Shown here piece after piece: positions 25,146-38,120 of a DNA stretch of 64,000 nt. Position 1 is the first letter of the stretch. Each line of letters starts with the position of its first letter. A program made the translations under genes and the position numbers. The DNA is from Tubulanus polymorphus (Eukaryota; Nemertea; Palaeonemertea; Tubulaniformes; Tubulanidae): NCBI RefSeq assembly GCF_964204645.1, contig NC_134026.1:21036650-21100649 (forward strand), in the 5' to 3' direction. Under the pieces are notes generated by a model, which made no database searches, was not told the origin of the DNA, and saw nothing but the letters and a program-made list of their open reading frames with translations.

Positions 25146-27281
25146 TTAAAAGTGCGGATCCGTTCCCCAGCAAATCAGCGGTCCGACGAGAAATTGCCCT
25201 TCTTCATTATGCATTACACCTGGAAAGAAGATAACAGTCATTTTAGCAAGAAAACGCCGGATTCGGTGCAATTTGCCAAGTAATTGTTTCTGGTTGATTG
25301 GCTACCGGGTTAATGATATTCAAGGGATTTTTCGTTAGTATTCGCGGGTTATAATCGCCCTAACGGCGCCGAGTAAACCATCCAGATTTATGTCAGTCAT
25401 TTACTGACGCCCAGGTGCGTGGTATAAGTCAGTAAAAGAAAACCCTAATTGATCATTTGCCAACGCGCGGAATATCCAGTGTTACGTGAAAACAAGTAAA
25501 CTAACGCATTAACAGCGTTTCATGACTGCGTGTGCAGTTGCTGTTCAGCGAAAGACGACAAATTTTCCGCTCATAAAAACAGTTATGTCCAGTAGAACAA
25601 ATTAGTGTTCCATCACACGAATCTTTCTCGGTTAAGCCCTACATTTCGCAGGGTGGAATATATTGCCAAACGGTAATATCACTCGCACATGAAATCGCTA
25701 GTTTGGGGCTGTTTTAATGAATGTTGGAACAGTCACGGTAGAAAAAAAAATTTTGAAATTTGATCTTTTTATCACACAGTGTTTTGCAGTAATTGAGTAC
25801 GACTTCGAACTGGGCAACATCGACCCACATGATTTTCACTTTCTTGATGATTCATTCGATTTTCGGAATGGATTATTTGAGAATAGATGTATCTGATGTA
25901 AGTGGCTTTTTTGTGGTATCTTAAACGCACTTTTGATGAATAGAAAAACACGAGGTGGGCTTCAATCTTACTTGTATCTCCGGCACGAAAAGTCGTAATC
26001 GGTAAATCGTCTTTGAATGTCAGATAACCCTGGTCTTCATGCCATCTATCGTCGTTACTGTCGCAGTTGCATTTCTTCTTCTTGTCGAAGCACGTGCTAT
26101 TCATTCCGCATGCGCACATCCCGGAATCATGCTCCGCACCACCCCAGTAATCTCGTTTGGTCCCGTAGCGATTCTCCCAATAAGTGACCTTGGTTACGCC
26201 GTCTTTTTCGGACACGATTCCCGCTTTGTGACACTTCCAGCTGATGTACTGCTTACAATGCAACGATTGATCGGCTAATGTAACGAGGGAGTCGACTCCG
26301 TCGTTCGTTTTCAATGGATCGTATTTGAGCTCCATCATGTATTCGCCCGCTCCTTCGTATCCGCTAACACGAGTGAAGTTCTTCAAAGAATGCCCTAATT
26401 GTATAGACATATTTCCATTCAATGAGAAATAACATAGGATTTATAAGCAAATGCGTTTGAATTTTGTTCGATCGGTATCGAAGACGAGCCGTCGGTCCTA
26501 CCTATGATTGTTACACCAACACCTCCCTCCATTTCAAAATCACACCAGACTTTTAAAAGTTTGAAGTCGGGAGAAATAGTTGCAGAACCGCTTATGAACA
26601 TCCCCCTATCCTTCAGTTCTGTACAAGTTTTCGCTATAAGAAGAAACAAAATGATAGTTGTATTCCAAACAAAAACCAAATATAGTTATTTCAGATCGGT
26701 ACATGACGTACGTATTGGTTCACAGCTGAAGTTGTTGCAAACTTGCGAATCGGCTCCGTTTCCGATACAAGCTAAAGTAAGATTGACTCCGTGTGTAGTC
26801 CAGTCGCAGACCCGAGTACGATTTCTCTGACCGCCGTCGCAAGATCTGGAACAGGCCGACCAAACGCCCCACTCCAACCAATCCCCTGGTTCTTTAAAAT
26901 AAATTTCAGGTTATTTGTGAAAAGAAATCGATTAACAAAAAAATGTTTTGATATTTTTACGATGGAAATTATGTTTCTTAACCCTAAAATAAACGCCACC
27001 ATTTCAAGAATTGGCATCAGTTCAACAGACATGCCAACTATGTTTTAGAACGCAGATTTTGCTCACGCCTTTTATCAATCCTAATATATTGGCCGTGAAA
27101 GATCTCGAATAATTACTTGGGCAAACACCGGAGTAACAAGGTTGTTCGCTTTGGTTTTTTCCCTCGCATTCCTTGCCACCGTGCATGGCTTCATTGTTGG
27201 TACGAGTCCTAACTTGCATGCCGGTACCGCACGTGACATCAAAGTGTCCCCAGGCATTCCACGACCGCCACGAACACGGAA
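25146..27281 (-). CDS. TSP1-TSP1-fibrinogen-like (CNTNAP/neurexin-IV-type) secreted protein, 3' part
   Basis: Five exons join in consistent phase: 27281-27117, 26891-26712, 26633-26502, 26394-25972 and 25219-25146 (165, 180, 132, 423 and 74 bp), about 323 residues. The first two each encode a thrombospondin type-1 repeat (WRSWNAWG...C-G-T-G; WLEWGVWSACSRSC). The remainder is a fibrinogen-like domain of the contactin-associated/neurexin-IV kind: C-T-E-L-K-D-R-G, VTIIGHSLKNFTRVSGYEG, then DYWGG, C-A-C-G, C-N-C-D, LPITTFRAGDT, and the C-terminal L-V-G-P-L-I-C-W-G before TAA. The domain is complete. The 5' end, including any signal peptide, was not resolved: an upstream exon 27622-27571 fits the phase but encodes no signal sequence. 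Likely an extracellular adhesion or matrix protein. Confidence 0.85.
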
Positions 27282-29000
27282 CTGCAATAAATTACGGCGG
27301 ATATTTTGATTTTAATTTTGGTCTTATGATACATATTTTTGCCAATTTAGTTCACCGCGCGCGTGTGAAAGGCAAGGATTTTGCGACAACACTATAGAAA
27401 AATATACCATTCAGTAAAAGGATACGATTTTCTTAAAAAGGATACAAACAGTTACTACACCATATGGTAGACCTACTTCAAAACAGACTGCTCTCTAATA
27501 TTTCTAAAATACATTTGAATAAATGTATACTGATTAGTTATTTTCCAGAAATAATGTGAAATGTGTTTACCTCTGCTGACAATTGATTGATTTCGCCTAC
27601 CGTTTGCCGTTTTATCTGTCATTGCAATCGTTGTTTCGCTGGTTTTTTTCGGATATCCGGATTCGGGGCGTGAACGTGAGTCGCGATGGGCCCGTCATTT
27701 GTGTCTGTGGGAACGCTGATCCGACGCTTCCGAATTGCTGCTTCTGCAACAAGTATTTCCGGTGGTAAATCAAGATTAACGATACTAACAACGTTTCGGT
27801 TGTTAGAACTCGCTGCACGAAATTTCCTGATTTGAACTCCTTCGGGGTTAATTAAAAGACGTTAGGAACCTCGCGTAGTTCGTAAATCGCGTTAGTGGCA
27901 CGCATATTCGCAATTCAAAAACCATCATCGCCACGATTCATCTAATAACCTTATGCTATTTGCGGTATTTCGTTTGTTAATCAAGCCGTGCAAAAACGCT
28001 CCTTTGGGCTTTATGCCGAGGTCTAAAATTATGCGATAGTGAAAATAACAACGAAAGCAATTGAAAGTATGGTATACATCTCCCTTCATCCTCTAGCGCT
28101 GAATATCGAACTACTGGTGTTAAGCGTATGACACACTTTATAGGGCTATAGTTTTATCGAATAATGATCAATATTAGAGACTATTCAATCAAAGCTGCAT
28201 TTTTTCATCGGTTTTATTCGACTCGACACACATCTAAGCAAATCAACTCAGGGCGAATCTATATTCATCGAATTATATCACTCTCATAGGAACGAAGAAT
28301 CCAATAATCAGAATCAAATAATGCTAGACAAATGACTGGTTGTTAAAACCAAAAATTTGGAAAATTACGAAAGTAAAGCTTGTGACAGTCTGGGCGTATT
28401 TTATCGGTGTATTTCCTCGAATCAACCTTTTATTCGCCGGATTTGCATACAGTCGACGAGTTCGGTGAATAGATTCGCGCGAATCGAGCGTGTTTGATAC
28501 AATCGTTGAATTCCAGTGCGCCTTAGTATATCACCCCCCGAAGAATTCAGCGAATTCGAGCTTTTTAAAATGAGCGAAGAACTAATAACGGGGCTGCATT
28601 TCTTCGACCTGTGTCACCCAGGGCTCAGTTCCACAGTTGTGAGTTAGTGCTCATTTTCAATGAGTTAACTCGGAGTTAAATCTTAACTCAGAACTGTGGA
28701 ACTGGACCCTGTATTATAATCTATCTCTGGGATGAGCAACTATTTCGCTGTTTTCCACAGTTCTGTCTTAAAATCTATTATTACACCACGAGCTAATTCT
28801 AACTACAACCATGGACATATAAACTAATCACATGCGGCCAACTACAACTAATAATAAGATATACAAGCACCGTGTTATCTTACAGTATTCTATATACCGG
28901 TCAGATAAGATATGTTACCCATTCAATATCGATATGTTTTGGCGAGATTTTGCGCTTAATAAGCCTATGTTTGATCGATAGACGGCGGACATATTTTGAC
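27282..29000. other. Non-coding; may hold the 5' exons of the TSP1 gene
   Basis: Contains a weak candidate upstream exon (27622-27571, minus; ATG followed by 17 codons to a 5' splice site in phase 1) and the MITE at 28619-28711. A longer minus open frame at 27818-27612 ends before any splice site that would join the TSP1 frame. No other gene recognised. Confidence 0.4.
28619..28711. mobile_element. MITE with CAGTTCCACAG termini, copy 2
   Basis: 93 bp. The left end CAGGGCTCAGTTCCACAGTT is matched in reverse complement by the right end (CAGGGTCCAGTTCCACAGTT). The two ends continue as inverted repeats into GAGTTA. Same family as 15467-15565. Confidence 0.8.
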
Positions 29001-32000
29001 ATGGATTCGATAACTAAGGATATCCTACAGAAATTACTTCACATATTTCTCGACGTAGCCTGCGTTACTTTGGGTAAGTCGACCTGCTTACGGAATCTGT
29101 TTTCGTAAAAAAGTTATTTATGCTTGAGATTTGATAATACCACACGGCAATTATGACCGCATTACAGCCATCTACCTCGGCGCAGGCGACCACGATCTGT
29201 CGAATTTTTTTGCGATATCGAATGATCGTCGTCTTCAGGTTTCGGTAATCTCTTTCAGTTGGCTTACCTCCGATTCTTTTGAAATATTACGGATCGCCTT
29301 ATTACAGAGGATTTTTCTGCGATGATGAAGATTTGAAACACCCCTATCTGCCGTCCACGGTCTCGTGGAACACTACAGTAGCCGTCGGTGTACTATTACC
29401 TATCGGCATCGTGAGTTCCTTTATTTTCATATATAATCCCACTTTTTTGCGCCCGAAATAATCCCCTAGCCGTAATTCATATGACCTTTTTTTTTAGTTA
29501 GGATCAAATGATCAACCAAGATGATATCACATGTAATATATACAGCCGATATATACCCCCGATATACCGCCCACATCGGCACAGAACGATTCCGGCGGTA
29601 TAGAGAGTATGGCGGTATATCGAAGGTGTTTTACTATGTATTTGTATAGATGCGTACATTGAGAAAACCTGGCGGTAGGCGGGGATGGAGGTATATAGGA
29701 TGGGAGGGCGGTATATCGGGGTTGACTGTATATGTGTTTGTGAACGAATAGAGTAAGGAAAGATAGGCGAAAATTCTCAGACGTTTTGATGATCAGATTT
29801 ATTTGTAAAATCGAATCACACTGGCTTAGTTGACGAACTAGCAAGCCGCGTCGCTGCGATTTATTCCACTAAGAAGAGATCAGTCAGTCAGCGCTATCAA
29901 TTTCGGAGAGTTAATTCGTTTGATGACAAGCTATCCAATTTCGCATGCAGATAAACATTCCCATCTAAATCGTCTGTCTCCGTTGTTCAATCATGCCTCG
30001 TATAAATCGTCAATTTATGTTTCTTATAATCTTCTCCCGACGGTGTTATTTCGAAGTTGATGAGAATGTTTGTTTTAGTATCAGAACTGTAAACGTTCTT
30101 TTGTTCTTTATCTTCGTAGATATTTGTGGTAGAATGCGTGAAATATTGCATGTCGTACGCGAGCCACCAGGTATTCGATCATTACACTATCGGTCGTGTG
30201 TCGATCAACAAATGGCTATGGACCTGGTACAAGGAGGCTGGTAAATTCGCTTTCGGACTCGCGTTCAGTCAGTCGTTCAACGACATAGGCAAATATGCTA
30301 TTGGACGGCTCCGTCCTTACTTCCTCACAGTCTGCAAACCATTAGCCAGCGCCTGTGCAAATGGAACGTTTATCACGTCGACGGACGTTTGCACCGGCAA
30401 CTCGGCCGAAATACGAGAAGCCAGGTACTTTTCAAACGTTGTGTACAATGCTGGGATACGGAGACCTGGAGGTGATATGGTGAAAAAACGAAAAACGAAT
30501 ATATTGTTTTCGTGGGAACGAAATAATCTTTTCGTTGGAATATTTGGTTTTCGCCGTGTTACTTCCGGGGCCCCGTACTGGGATAATGCAGTCAAACAAA
30601 GAGGGAAATTTAGGGGATTCGAAGTTAGTCAATGCAACACTTTAGAACTAGACATCCCACACAACAAGGGCCTTGGTTTTACTTTGAATGATTCTGGCAG
30701 CCAATCGACCTCCAACATAACTGTCGCCTTAAACCGGTTCTCCTAAATTCCGTCTCACCCGCACCGTTTGCACCAGGTTCTGCTAACCTACCGCTTGCCG
30801 CTATACGTTGAAGAAATTGTGTGTAGAAATTGGTTCGTCCCACGAATAACTCGATATACTGCATTCCTCTGGGTGATATCATTTGCTTTTGAAATTGATA
30901 TAAATTGATGGGCTCTGTCTCATACTCGATTTGATTTTTTGACGCCTTATAAAACGTTACCATTATGAAACCTAAACAATGATAACCATTCAGCGTCATT
31001 TTACAAACGACAACCGTAAATCGATGTGCAAAACGTCACAGGTTTATGTGTACACATACAAGCTATTTGGCAAAATATTATTGATAAAGATGCAGAATGG
31101 CTCCCTGGGATTATATAATGACCTCTATTTGAACGTTGAAATGTTATATCGCATTGAATATCATGAGAAGACGTATTGTAATAGTAAAGGATGTATGATT
31201 ATATCAGGGGCGGCAGGGATAAATAGAAATGATAAGTAAATCGGATTATTCGGTTAAATGGCGGATGTATACACGATTTGGAAGTCTGATATAAAAGTCA
31301 GACCCTGACATGGGGATGCTAGTGGAATGACGGAGCTATCTATATCTATAAAAACGTGTAAACATATAATTTCAATATTCAAATGTTTTAGAAAATATGT
31401 TCGATATTAGACGTATGCAGGTTTCATGAGATTAGCAATTTATAATAGCATAGCTGTCATATACGGCTCCGCGTCCACTGATGGCATGTGTATAAGGTGA
31501 CAATTAAATTCAACACTTTATTGATCCTTATTACATTGAAATTCCGGGATAAAATTCCAAAAATCAATACATTTACAAATTTTAAAATAAGAAAATACAA
31601 GACACACGGGTAATCCATACAGAATAACATGAATAAGTTAATTATATGACAATGTCTACTTCTACCCAGACTCAAGTCTAGGATATCAAGTGACAGCCAG
31701 ACCGGGCCCCAGGACCGGGCTGGCTGGCTACACGCTATATGCTCAAAGTCATGATGAAGCAGACATCAGAAGAGCTCTTTCTTCAACCATGGAGGCAATG
31801 AAGTTGCAGACCAGCTTAGAGGCAAAAGTGAATCGAAGTCACAAGTTGACAATTTTTTTTTAAATTAGACCAGTCGAAGACTGTATCATCTACCCAATCG
31901 CCAAATCTCATAATTCCCGAAATTTCTTAAAACTTCGATTTCAAATTTGCAATTCCACATTAGCTTATACCAGAAATTCTACATTTTTTCGCAGGCGTCA

Positions 32001-33299
32001 AATAATTTATTAAAGTTAATTTTCTTGTTGCGATTGTTATCTCTAAAGTTGCAACACAACCTAATGTTATTTTCAATTCAATACAATACAACGAGTACTT
32101 GATAGGTTAACTAGTGTGTTTGACGCACAAGCTTTCGCTACTAGTTCGGGTATAGTAGCTTCATCGGGTGAATGAACAATAGTACGTTTGTCCATATTTT
32201 TACACTAACTAGTAGCGAATGCTCATGCGTCAAATATACTAGTTAACCTATAAAGTTCTATTCGTCTCGTTGTATTTATTCTACACCGGGTTAACACGGT
32301 TTCTTAAGTTCCATTCAACGAAGTAATCTTCGGAACCTATTTCAGGTTATCGTTCCCGTCTGGACACGCATCCTATGTTTGGTACTGCGCACTTTATTTG
32401 GCTGTAAGTACCTTCGGAACAAAAAAAATAATATTCCTGGAAAATATTCAGCGCTCTTCTGAATTATTGAATTCCATCAAGTAAATGGTCCGTCGGTGAC
32501 GGCATAATGGAACAGAATTTATTAGCATTCGGAGTGCAATTTTATAATTTATGCTCGCATGTAATAATTTGCAGATTTATATCCAAGTTCACATGAAATG
32601 GAAGGGCAGCACTTTGTTGAAGCACTGTCTGTCCGGAGCTGCTCTGCTGATTGCGTGCTACGTGTGTTTTACCCGCGTATCTGACTATAAACATCACCCG
32701 TCTGACGTAATAGCCGGTGCTTTCATTGGTATTGTCGGCTGTCTTTTAACAGTGAGTTTTCCATTAAACTCCATTATCAGTATTTCCTGTCATAATTCTT
32801 GAACTGGTTTCCATTTCACAGAAAAAAAACTGATGTGAACTACACATTCCTCCGAACACGGACGTATTAGATTAGATCTATCTTATACGTCCATGCTGCA
32901 GTTTCCACGCTGTGCTTAAGTGCCCTATCACTATTTCGTCATGCGCACAATTTTATGCACATTATTCATCCATACATTTTTCCTAAGTGGTTTTCATTAT
33001 CATTTTTACACTTAAATTATTAGACCTAAATTAGAAACGGTTATTTTTACGTTTCATCATCTATTTTTCCAATGCCGGATATGACAATCATTCTGATGAG
33101 GCCCGTACATCCATCGTACATATGCTACGAGCAATCGTATCCGTTGAGATGATTGCTCACAGGTATATTCAAAGCTCCTTGTGATTTTCAGGTATACTGT
33201 GTTTCGGATTTATGGTCACGGAATCCCTCGTACGAAAGCCAACCTCTACTGCCTCAAGACAAACAGCAAATCCTCGATGAAAAGACAGCAGTTTTTTGA
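29001..33299 (+). CDS. Lipid phosphate phosphatase (PLPP/LPP, wunen family)
   Basis: Six exons: 29001-29073, 29259-29410, 30120-30424, 32346-32403, 32575-32751 and 33192-33299. Together they give 873 bp and 290 residues, the normal family length. All PAP2 signature motifs are present: C1 K133-x6-R140-P141 (KYAIGRLRP), C2 P181-S-G-H184, and C3 T229-R230-x5-H236-x3-D240. C3 starts with Thr in place of the usual Ser. The family is a six-span plasma membrane or ER enzyme that dephosphorylates phosphatidate, lysophosphatidate, sphingosine-1-phosphate and ceramide-1-phosphate, with the active site facing outside or the lumen. H236 is the expected nucleophile and H184 the acid. The loop between C1 and C2 has an N-glycosylation site (NGT, about 156). 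The start ATG is followed by the first hydrophobic span. Which vertebrate paralogue (PLPP1-3) it matches cannot be told by eye. Confidence 0.92.
29541..29730. mobile_element. pogo/Tigger-like MITE in phosphatase intron 2
   Basis: Left end TACAGCCGATATATACCCCC; right end in reverse complement TACAGTCAACCCCGATATAC, followed on both sides by CGCC. The word GGCGGTATAT recurs several times inside. The 105-codon minus open frame here belongs to the repeat and is not a gene. Confidence 0.55.
32101..32252. mobile_element. Fold-back MITE in phosphatase intron 3
   Basis: 32101-32146 and 32207-32252 are 46-bp inverted arms with a handful of mismatches (left arm starts GATAGGTTAACTAGTGTGTT, with TTTGACGC and CGCTACTAGTT further in). 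The sequences just outside also pair weakly (ACAACGAG), so the true element is a little longer. Confidence 0.75.
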
Positions 33300-33477
33300 T
33301 GTCGGTTCAATGAATGCCACCAAAAATATACATATGTATTTTTGATGCCACTTTTTGAAATACTTAGTGCAGAAACTGCTTCGTGGTCGTATATACTCTC
33401 TAACTGATGGTATTCGGCCTCGAACCAGTTGAATTACGAATTCAAAATGTGAATTGGAAATTTGTGAAAATTAAGAC

Positions 33478-33483
33478 AATAAA
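33478..33483 (+). terminator. Polyadenylation signal of the phosphatase gene
   Basis: AATAAA lies 179 bp after the stop codon of the phosphatase, the first perfect hexamer on the coding strand beyond it. Position is reasonable for a short 3' untranslated region. Confidence 0.55.
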
Positions 33484-34268
33484 TATAATTTTGAAGTTTA
33501 TCGCAAGGAGTGTTTTATTCAATTTTGGCACCGTACCCAGGAGTGGATCGAGGATAGTTGAGACTATTTCCAGTCTTGCGTATAGTAATTGCGTGAACAC
33601 CCACAATGCAGTCAAGAAACAATGGTTATTGTTTGATTTTGACGTTTCCAGTGGAATACTTCCTACCATCTTCATTTTATTCAGATTTATTTCAAATGAA
33701 ATTTTTGGTGGATCTAGGGTCTGATTCAGGGATGTGCACTGGCCAAAATACCAATCAAAAGGGCACTTTCTCAATCTAAAACGTACTATAAATCCAATTT
33801 TTGGAAATACAGAGAACAAATTTATGGTAAATGTACATAAACTGGTTTATGTACATTTTGCCAATTTTGAAATATTTAGGGGATGCGCATCCCCCGATCA
33901 CTCTGGCCTCGAATTGAGAACTCTCCCCTCGGTGTATGAGCTTCATTGTTACCAACGCTCAGACACGGTCCACTTAAGGCTTCAACGATAATGTTAATCG
34001 AAAAAGGCTAAAACTCTTTGGCTCCGGAAGGACCGACGCAACTGAAAGGTCAGCATCCGGCGCACCCGTCCGGAATGTTATGATTCATCATTCAGGCCAG
34101 GCCAGATACCGACAATTAGGGACGATGAACAACGACGACCTTGAAAGTAATGTGGAGTATACAAAATGGCGTTCGATGGAAACTTTTTTGCTCCGCAAAA
34201 TCAATTTTGCGCAATTTCCCAGCAGCGTTTTGGCTAAAATAAGACAGTTGGAAAGATAACACCGAGCC
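33484..34268. other. Short intergenic gap with repeat remnant
   Basis: About 0.8 kb between the phosphatase polyadenylation signal and the DEPDC5 start codon. 33705-33900 holds a diverged repeat related to 7555-7800. The promoter and 5' untranslated region of DEPDC5 must lie here unless an upstream non-coding exon was missed. No TATA box or clear motif recognised. Confidence 0.4.
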
Positions 34269-37200
34269 ATGAAGACCTTTAAACTGTGGGTCCATCAGAA
34301 AAGCCAGAAAAATTTCCACAGTAAGTTTTTTTACAGCGTAATTCTTACGTTAACTGTTTATCTGACTCTCATATACAATTTAAAAATAAATTCATTAAAT
34401 TGATTATAGGCTTATGTATAAGTATAGTTTCGAGCTAAGGCTCAGCCTTCGCTGTGTGCATATATTTTTTACTTACTTTATATTTGTGTGGGGTAGAATG
34501 ATGGCGTTTTACATATTCCTTCCAGATCAAGAATTAGTCATCAACCCCAAGGAGTTCCCGAATATAAATATCGGTGATGTCGTTGAGGTGTACCACCCGG
34601 AAGACAACTATTCTCGACTTCTGGTTCAAGTCACATCTCTCAGGGAGGACTTTCAACAAAAAGGTACAAATAGCTTTAATTTGTTAAGGAGGGGCAGTGT
34701 TATAAAATCAAATCCTATCAAATAGATAGGCCTATGACAACCTTCATACCGGTATTTCAAATACGCTAAATGTTTTAAATCAATATTGAAAATCAGGCTG
34801 GAAGGTATTGGTCCTAACAGGTCTCCGTTGTAAAGTCAAGGTTCGGATTCACCAGTTTAAGCCCATGTTGGTATGTAGATAGAAATATGTAAATAGGCCT
34901 ATATGTTTGATTTTTTTTTTTCAGAAACCATTAGTGTGGAACAAAGCGTTGCGAATGCTTTCCAGTTGAGAACCTATCAAGATGTCATTGTTAACGTAGT
35001 GGACAGAAAGGTTGATTGTTAAGATTTTGGTTATAAATGTAACTAGAGTTTTTGTATTAATGATATTTTTTGTTACATCAACAGGCAGTGGCCCTAGATC
35101 TTGTTGAACTGACCTTCAAAGAGCAATACTTCAGTCGGAGTGACATGTGGAGATTGTCCAAAACGCTGGTAAGTATAGGAACACTTCATCCAGCACCCCT
35201 CTTAAGGCTGGTCTTGATAATAAAGATTTCTTGAAATTATTATTCGACTAAAAGTTTGGAGCTGGAAACTATATTTTATTTGTTTTCCAGATAAACACTT
35301 GCGTGTACAAAGGCAAGAAGGTAGAATTCGCAGAAATGAGGTCGGTGTATATATCATTGATGAGTTTAAATTTATGAATATATATCGACTGTTAGCAATT
35401 TTGATTTCGTTACAGAGCTCAAGTTTACGAAATGTGGGCGAAAGGAGAAAGAATGGCCTGCGGTGTTTTTACAGACACTACTAAGGTATTATTCCTCATT
35501 TTGATTATTGAAGATTAGTCTATAAATACACTTAGGTTGTCTATGATAACTTCGCAGTTTGCATTGTGTAACCCCAGCAGGACGGCCATATCTGTTGAGG
35601 CTAATATTTGACGATCATGCAGCAAACTTTCGGGAAATTTCATAAACATGAAAAAAGTGATGTATGAATGAATTATTTTCATCAGTATGAATGATATAAA
35701 TCACCCTTAGGACAAGAATGATAATGATTATTGAAAATTATGAATTACAATAATCTGAAAAGCAAATCTCTGAACACTAATTGTGAGCTTTGAAACCTGT
35801 ACAGGGTGAAAGTATTGCTACGTGTATTATAGGGACAAGATGAAGACTTTTGGGTGGACATGAATAAGACAATTACTAACAATACACTTTGCTCAAGTCT
35901 GATTATTAGGGACTGTAAAAGTATCATGTTTGACTTAAGTAATATCCGTGATACAAAAGAGTTAGTGTCGCAGAAAATATTTCAACAAACATCTGAGTTG
36001 GGCAGAGTCTGCTGTATATAATGATGATTTAAAAAGATGACGATTTAATTGAATTTGATACTTTTTACTAACAGATTGTATTTAGATCTTCGACAGCGGT
36101 CGTCACAATATTCCTTCAAATGAGCAGTGAAATGTGGGAGTTCGATGGCTGTGGCGACCTTTACTATGAAAAGGCTGTTGGATTTCTACGAGAATTATTC
36201 TCAATTTGGAAGGTATTTTATGTGTAAATTCATGTTGTAGCTATATAAATCATTCTGTGTGAAGCTGTAATAATAATTATGCCCCAATTCGATAATGAAT
36301 CTTGTCAACATTCAGCTGTCAGAAAATGAATAGATACTCTGTCATTCTTGTTACGTGAAATTCCTAATGAAATTTATGTTGCAGGATAAAAATTGTTGCC
36401 ACGATGTGACGATTGTAATGTTTTCAAGAACGTTCTACGATGCTCATTCGCTAGGTAAGATCAAATCAGTGTTTCTGCATAAATTTCTGTTGCTGTTGTC
36501 TTCAAGTACATGCTGTAGGAATGTTGAATACAGCCACAGGAATGTTTATTATATACTGGGAGCCCACTCGCATAAATATCTATAACTGAGCCCATAGGAT
36601 TACTCTTGACGAATTGAAATAGGTTAAAAGGTTACCCACTTTCAGCGATTGTATGAAAATGAATGATCCCCCAGTACTATGAAAACCATTTCGATTTGTA
36701 GAGGAGTTCCCTGAGTCATCGAGAGACTGTTTACGGCAAGACCACGAAGGAAAGTTTTATGAAGATTTCTACAGGTTTGCGTTACATTTACTAAGCTCAA
36801 AGCACCTTTTCTCTTTCTGCAATCTTAAGATCTTTCTCTTAACGGGATACCTTTCACGTTATCCTGTTTTTATTTTTGCATTTATGATTATCAAAATGAT
36901 TTGGTAATATCTGTAAAAAATTTCGCAATATCCTTTCAGAGTTGTCGTCCAAAACGAAAGGTATGACGACTGGTCTTTGACTCTGATCGAGCTGAAGAAG
37001 TTATTCGTTCAATACCGCAAGAAAGTTTTGCAGTATCACGAAGGCGTGAAAATGCCGAGAGCGTGGAACTCTACGGCTGCTCAGGGAAACTTTCTCGAAG
37101 TCATCAACATGTCATTAAACGGTGAGATTTCAAATTGATATACAGGCTACAGTAGAACATAATAACAATCTGCTCGAAACAAATTTATAGGTCTATAAAC

Positions 37201-38120
37201 TTTTAAGTTGTCCACTTTTTAACCGTTCTACTTTGTTCAGTTCTCCCAGGATTACTATGGTACCGGTATTATACAAAGCCGCAAACTAAGGCATCTAAGA
37301 GTCAGAATGTTCTAAACACTTGCGTCAACGTCACTATTCCTCAATTCTTTTATACCTACCCCTATCATGATAATCTTATCTTATAACTTGCATTCATTGC
37401 TTGTATTTAAATATTTCATTACAGCTTATGAAAAGTATTTTCTGGATCGTAATTTTGACCGAACGGGTAAGGTTTCGTTGGTCATAACTCCCGGCGCCGG
37501 TGTGTTCGAAGTCGACCGCAAACTTACCAACATTACCAAACAGCGAGTCATAGATTATGGTAAGTATATCATTGAAACTTAAGACTCATTGCTAAAACTT
37601 TTATTGAATGGTATGTGCTCTAGCAATATTATATGTTACTGTTGTCAAAAACTTCGCTTACCGGTAGCTCAGACCAATTTTGCCAGTCCAAGTTTGTCCG
37701 AGTTAGGTGATGTTAACTGTAGTTTAAATTTTTTAAATGCACCGAATTAGCATTGGTATAACATTGTGTTAGAGCTCTCGTGTTCAGATTAGATGGTCTA
37801 GCATTGCACTTAAAATGTATTCCTCTCGGCGCAGACTTCATTCACAATGCTCAGATATGCTAGACAATGTCACTTACCGGTATTCCTTCAAAGTATTACA
37901 TTTCCATCGGAAATCAGAACTGCCAAAAACACAACCCTACAAACCTTCATTCAAATGTTGCATTTCATCTTGTTTTAGGTGTCGGTATGGACATTGTGTG
38001 TATGGCTGAACAGCCTCTTCACGCGGTGCCACTGTTTCGCTTTCATTGCAAGAATAAGCAAAACGACACATCAATCGATGTCGGCGACGACTACAATCTC
38101 CCACATTGGACTAATGTTAG
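34269..38120 (+). CDS. DEPDC5: DEPDC5 exons 1-12: N-terminal Iml1 domain
   Basis: Exons: 34269-34320, 34526-34663, 34925-35010, 35085-35168, 35291-35340, 35416-35485, 36075-36212, 36385-36454, 36702-36774, 36940-37121, 37425-37559, 37979-38120. They encode residues 1 to about 407, the most conserved part, covering the region known in the family as the N-terminal and SABA domains that hold NPRL2/NPRL3. All introns are GT-AG and mostly 100-600 bp. Reading frame is unbroken. Confidence 0.93.

Noticed and set aside
25772-25971. Extension of the fibrinogen-like open frame past the splice donor
   Set aside because: The donor at 25971-25966 (A|GTAAGA) joins in phase to 25219-25146, which supplies the expected GPL-x-C-W-G ending. 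The extension is unlike the family.
26419-26501. Open-frame tail reading GRTDGSSSIPIEQNSN after the VTII block
   Set aside because: Splicing at 26502 to 26394 restores VTIIGHSLKNFTRVSGYEG, which fits the domain; the tail is intron.
27612-27818. 68-codon minus frame starting MQRVLTTETLLVSLILIY as a signal peptide for the TSP1 gene
   Set aside because: The frame ends at a stop before any donor that fits the first TSP1 exon, and the hydrophobic start is weak.
33407-33819. Open frames of 105 and 125 codons after the phosphatase stop
   Set aside because: They overlap the phosphatase 3' end and a dispersed repeat and lie on both strands.
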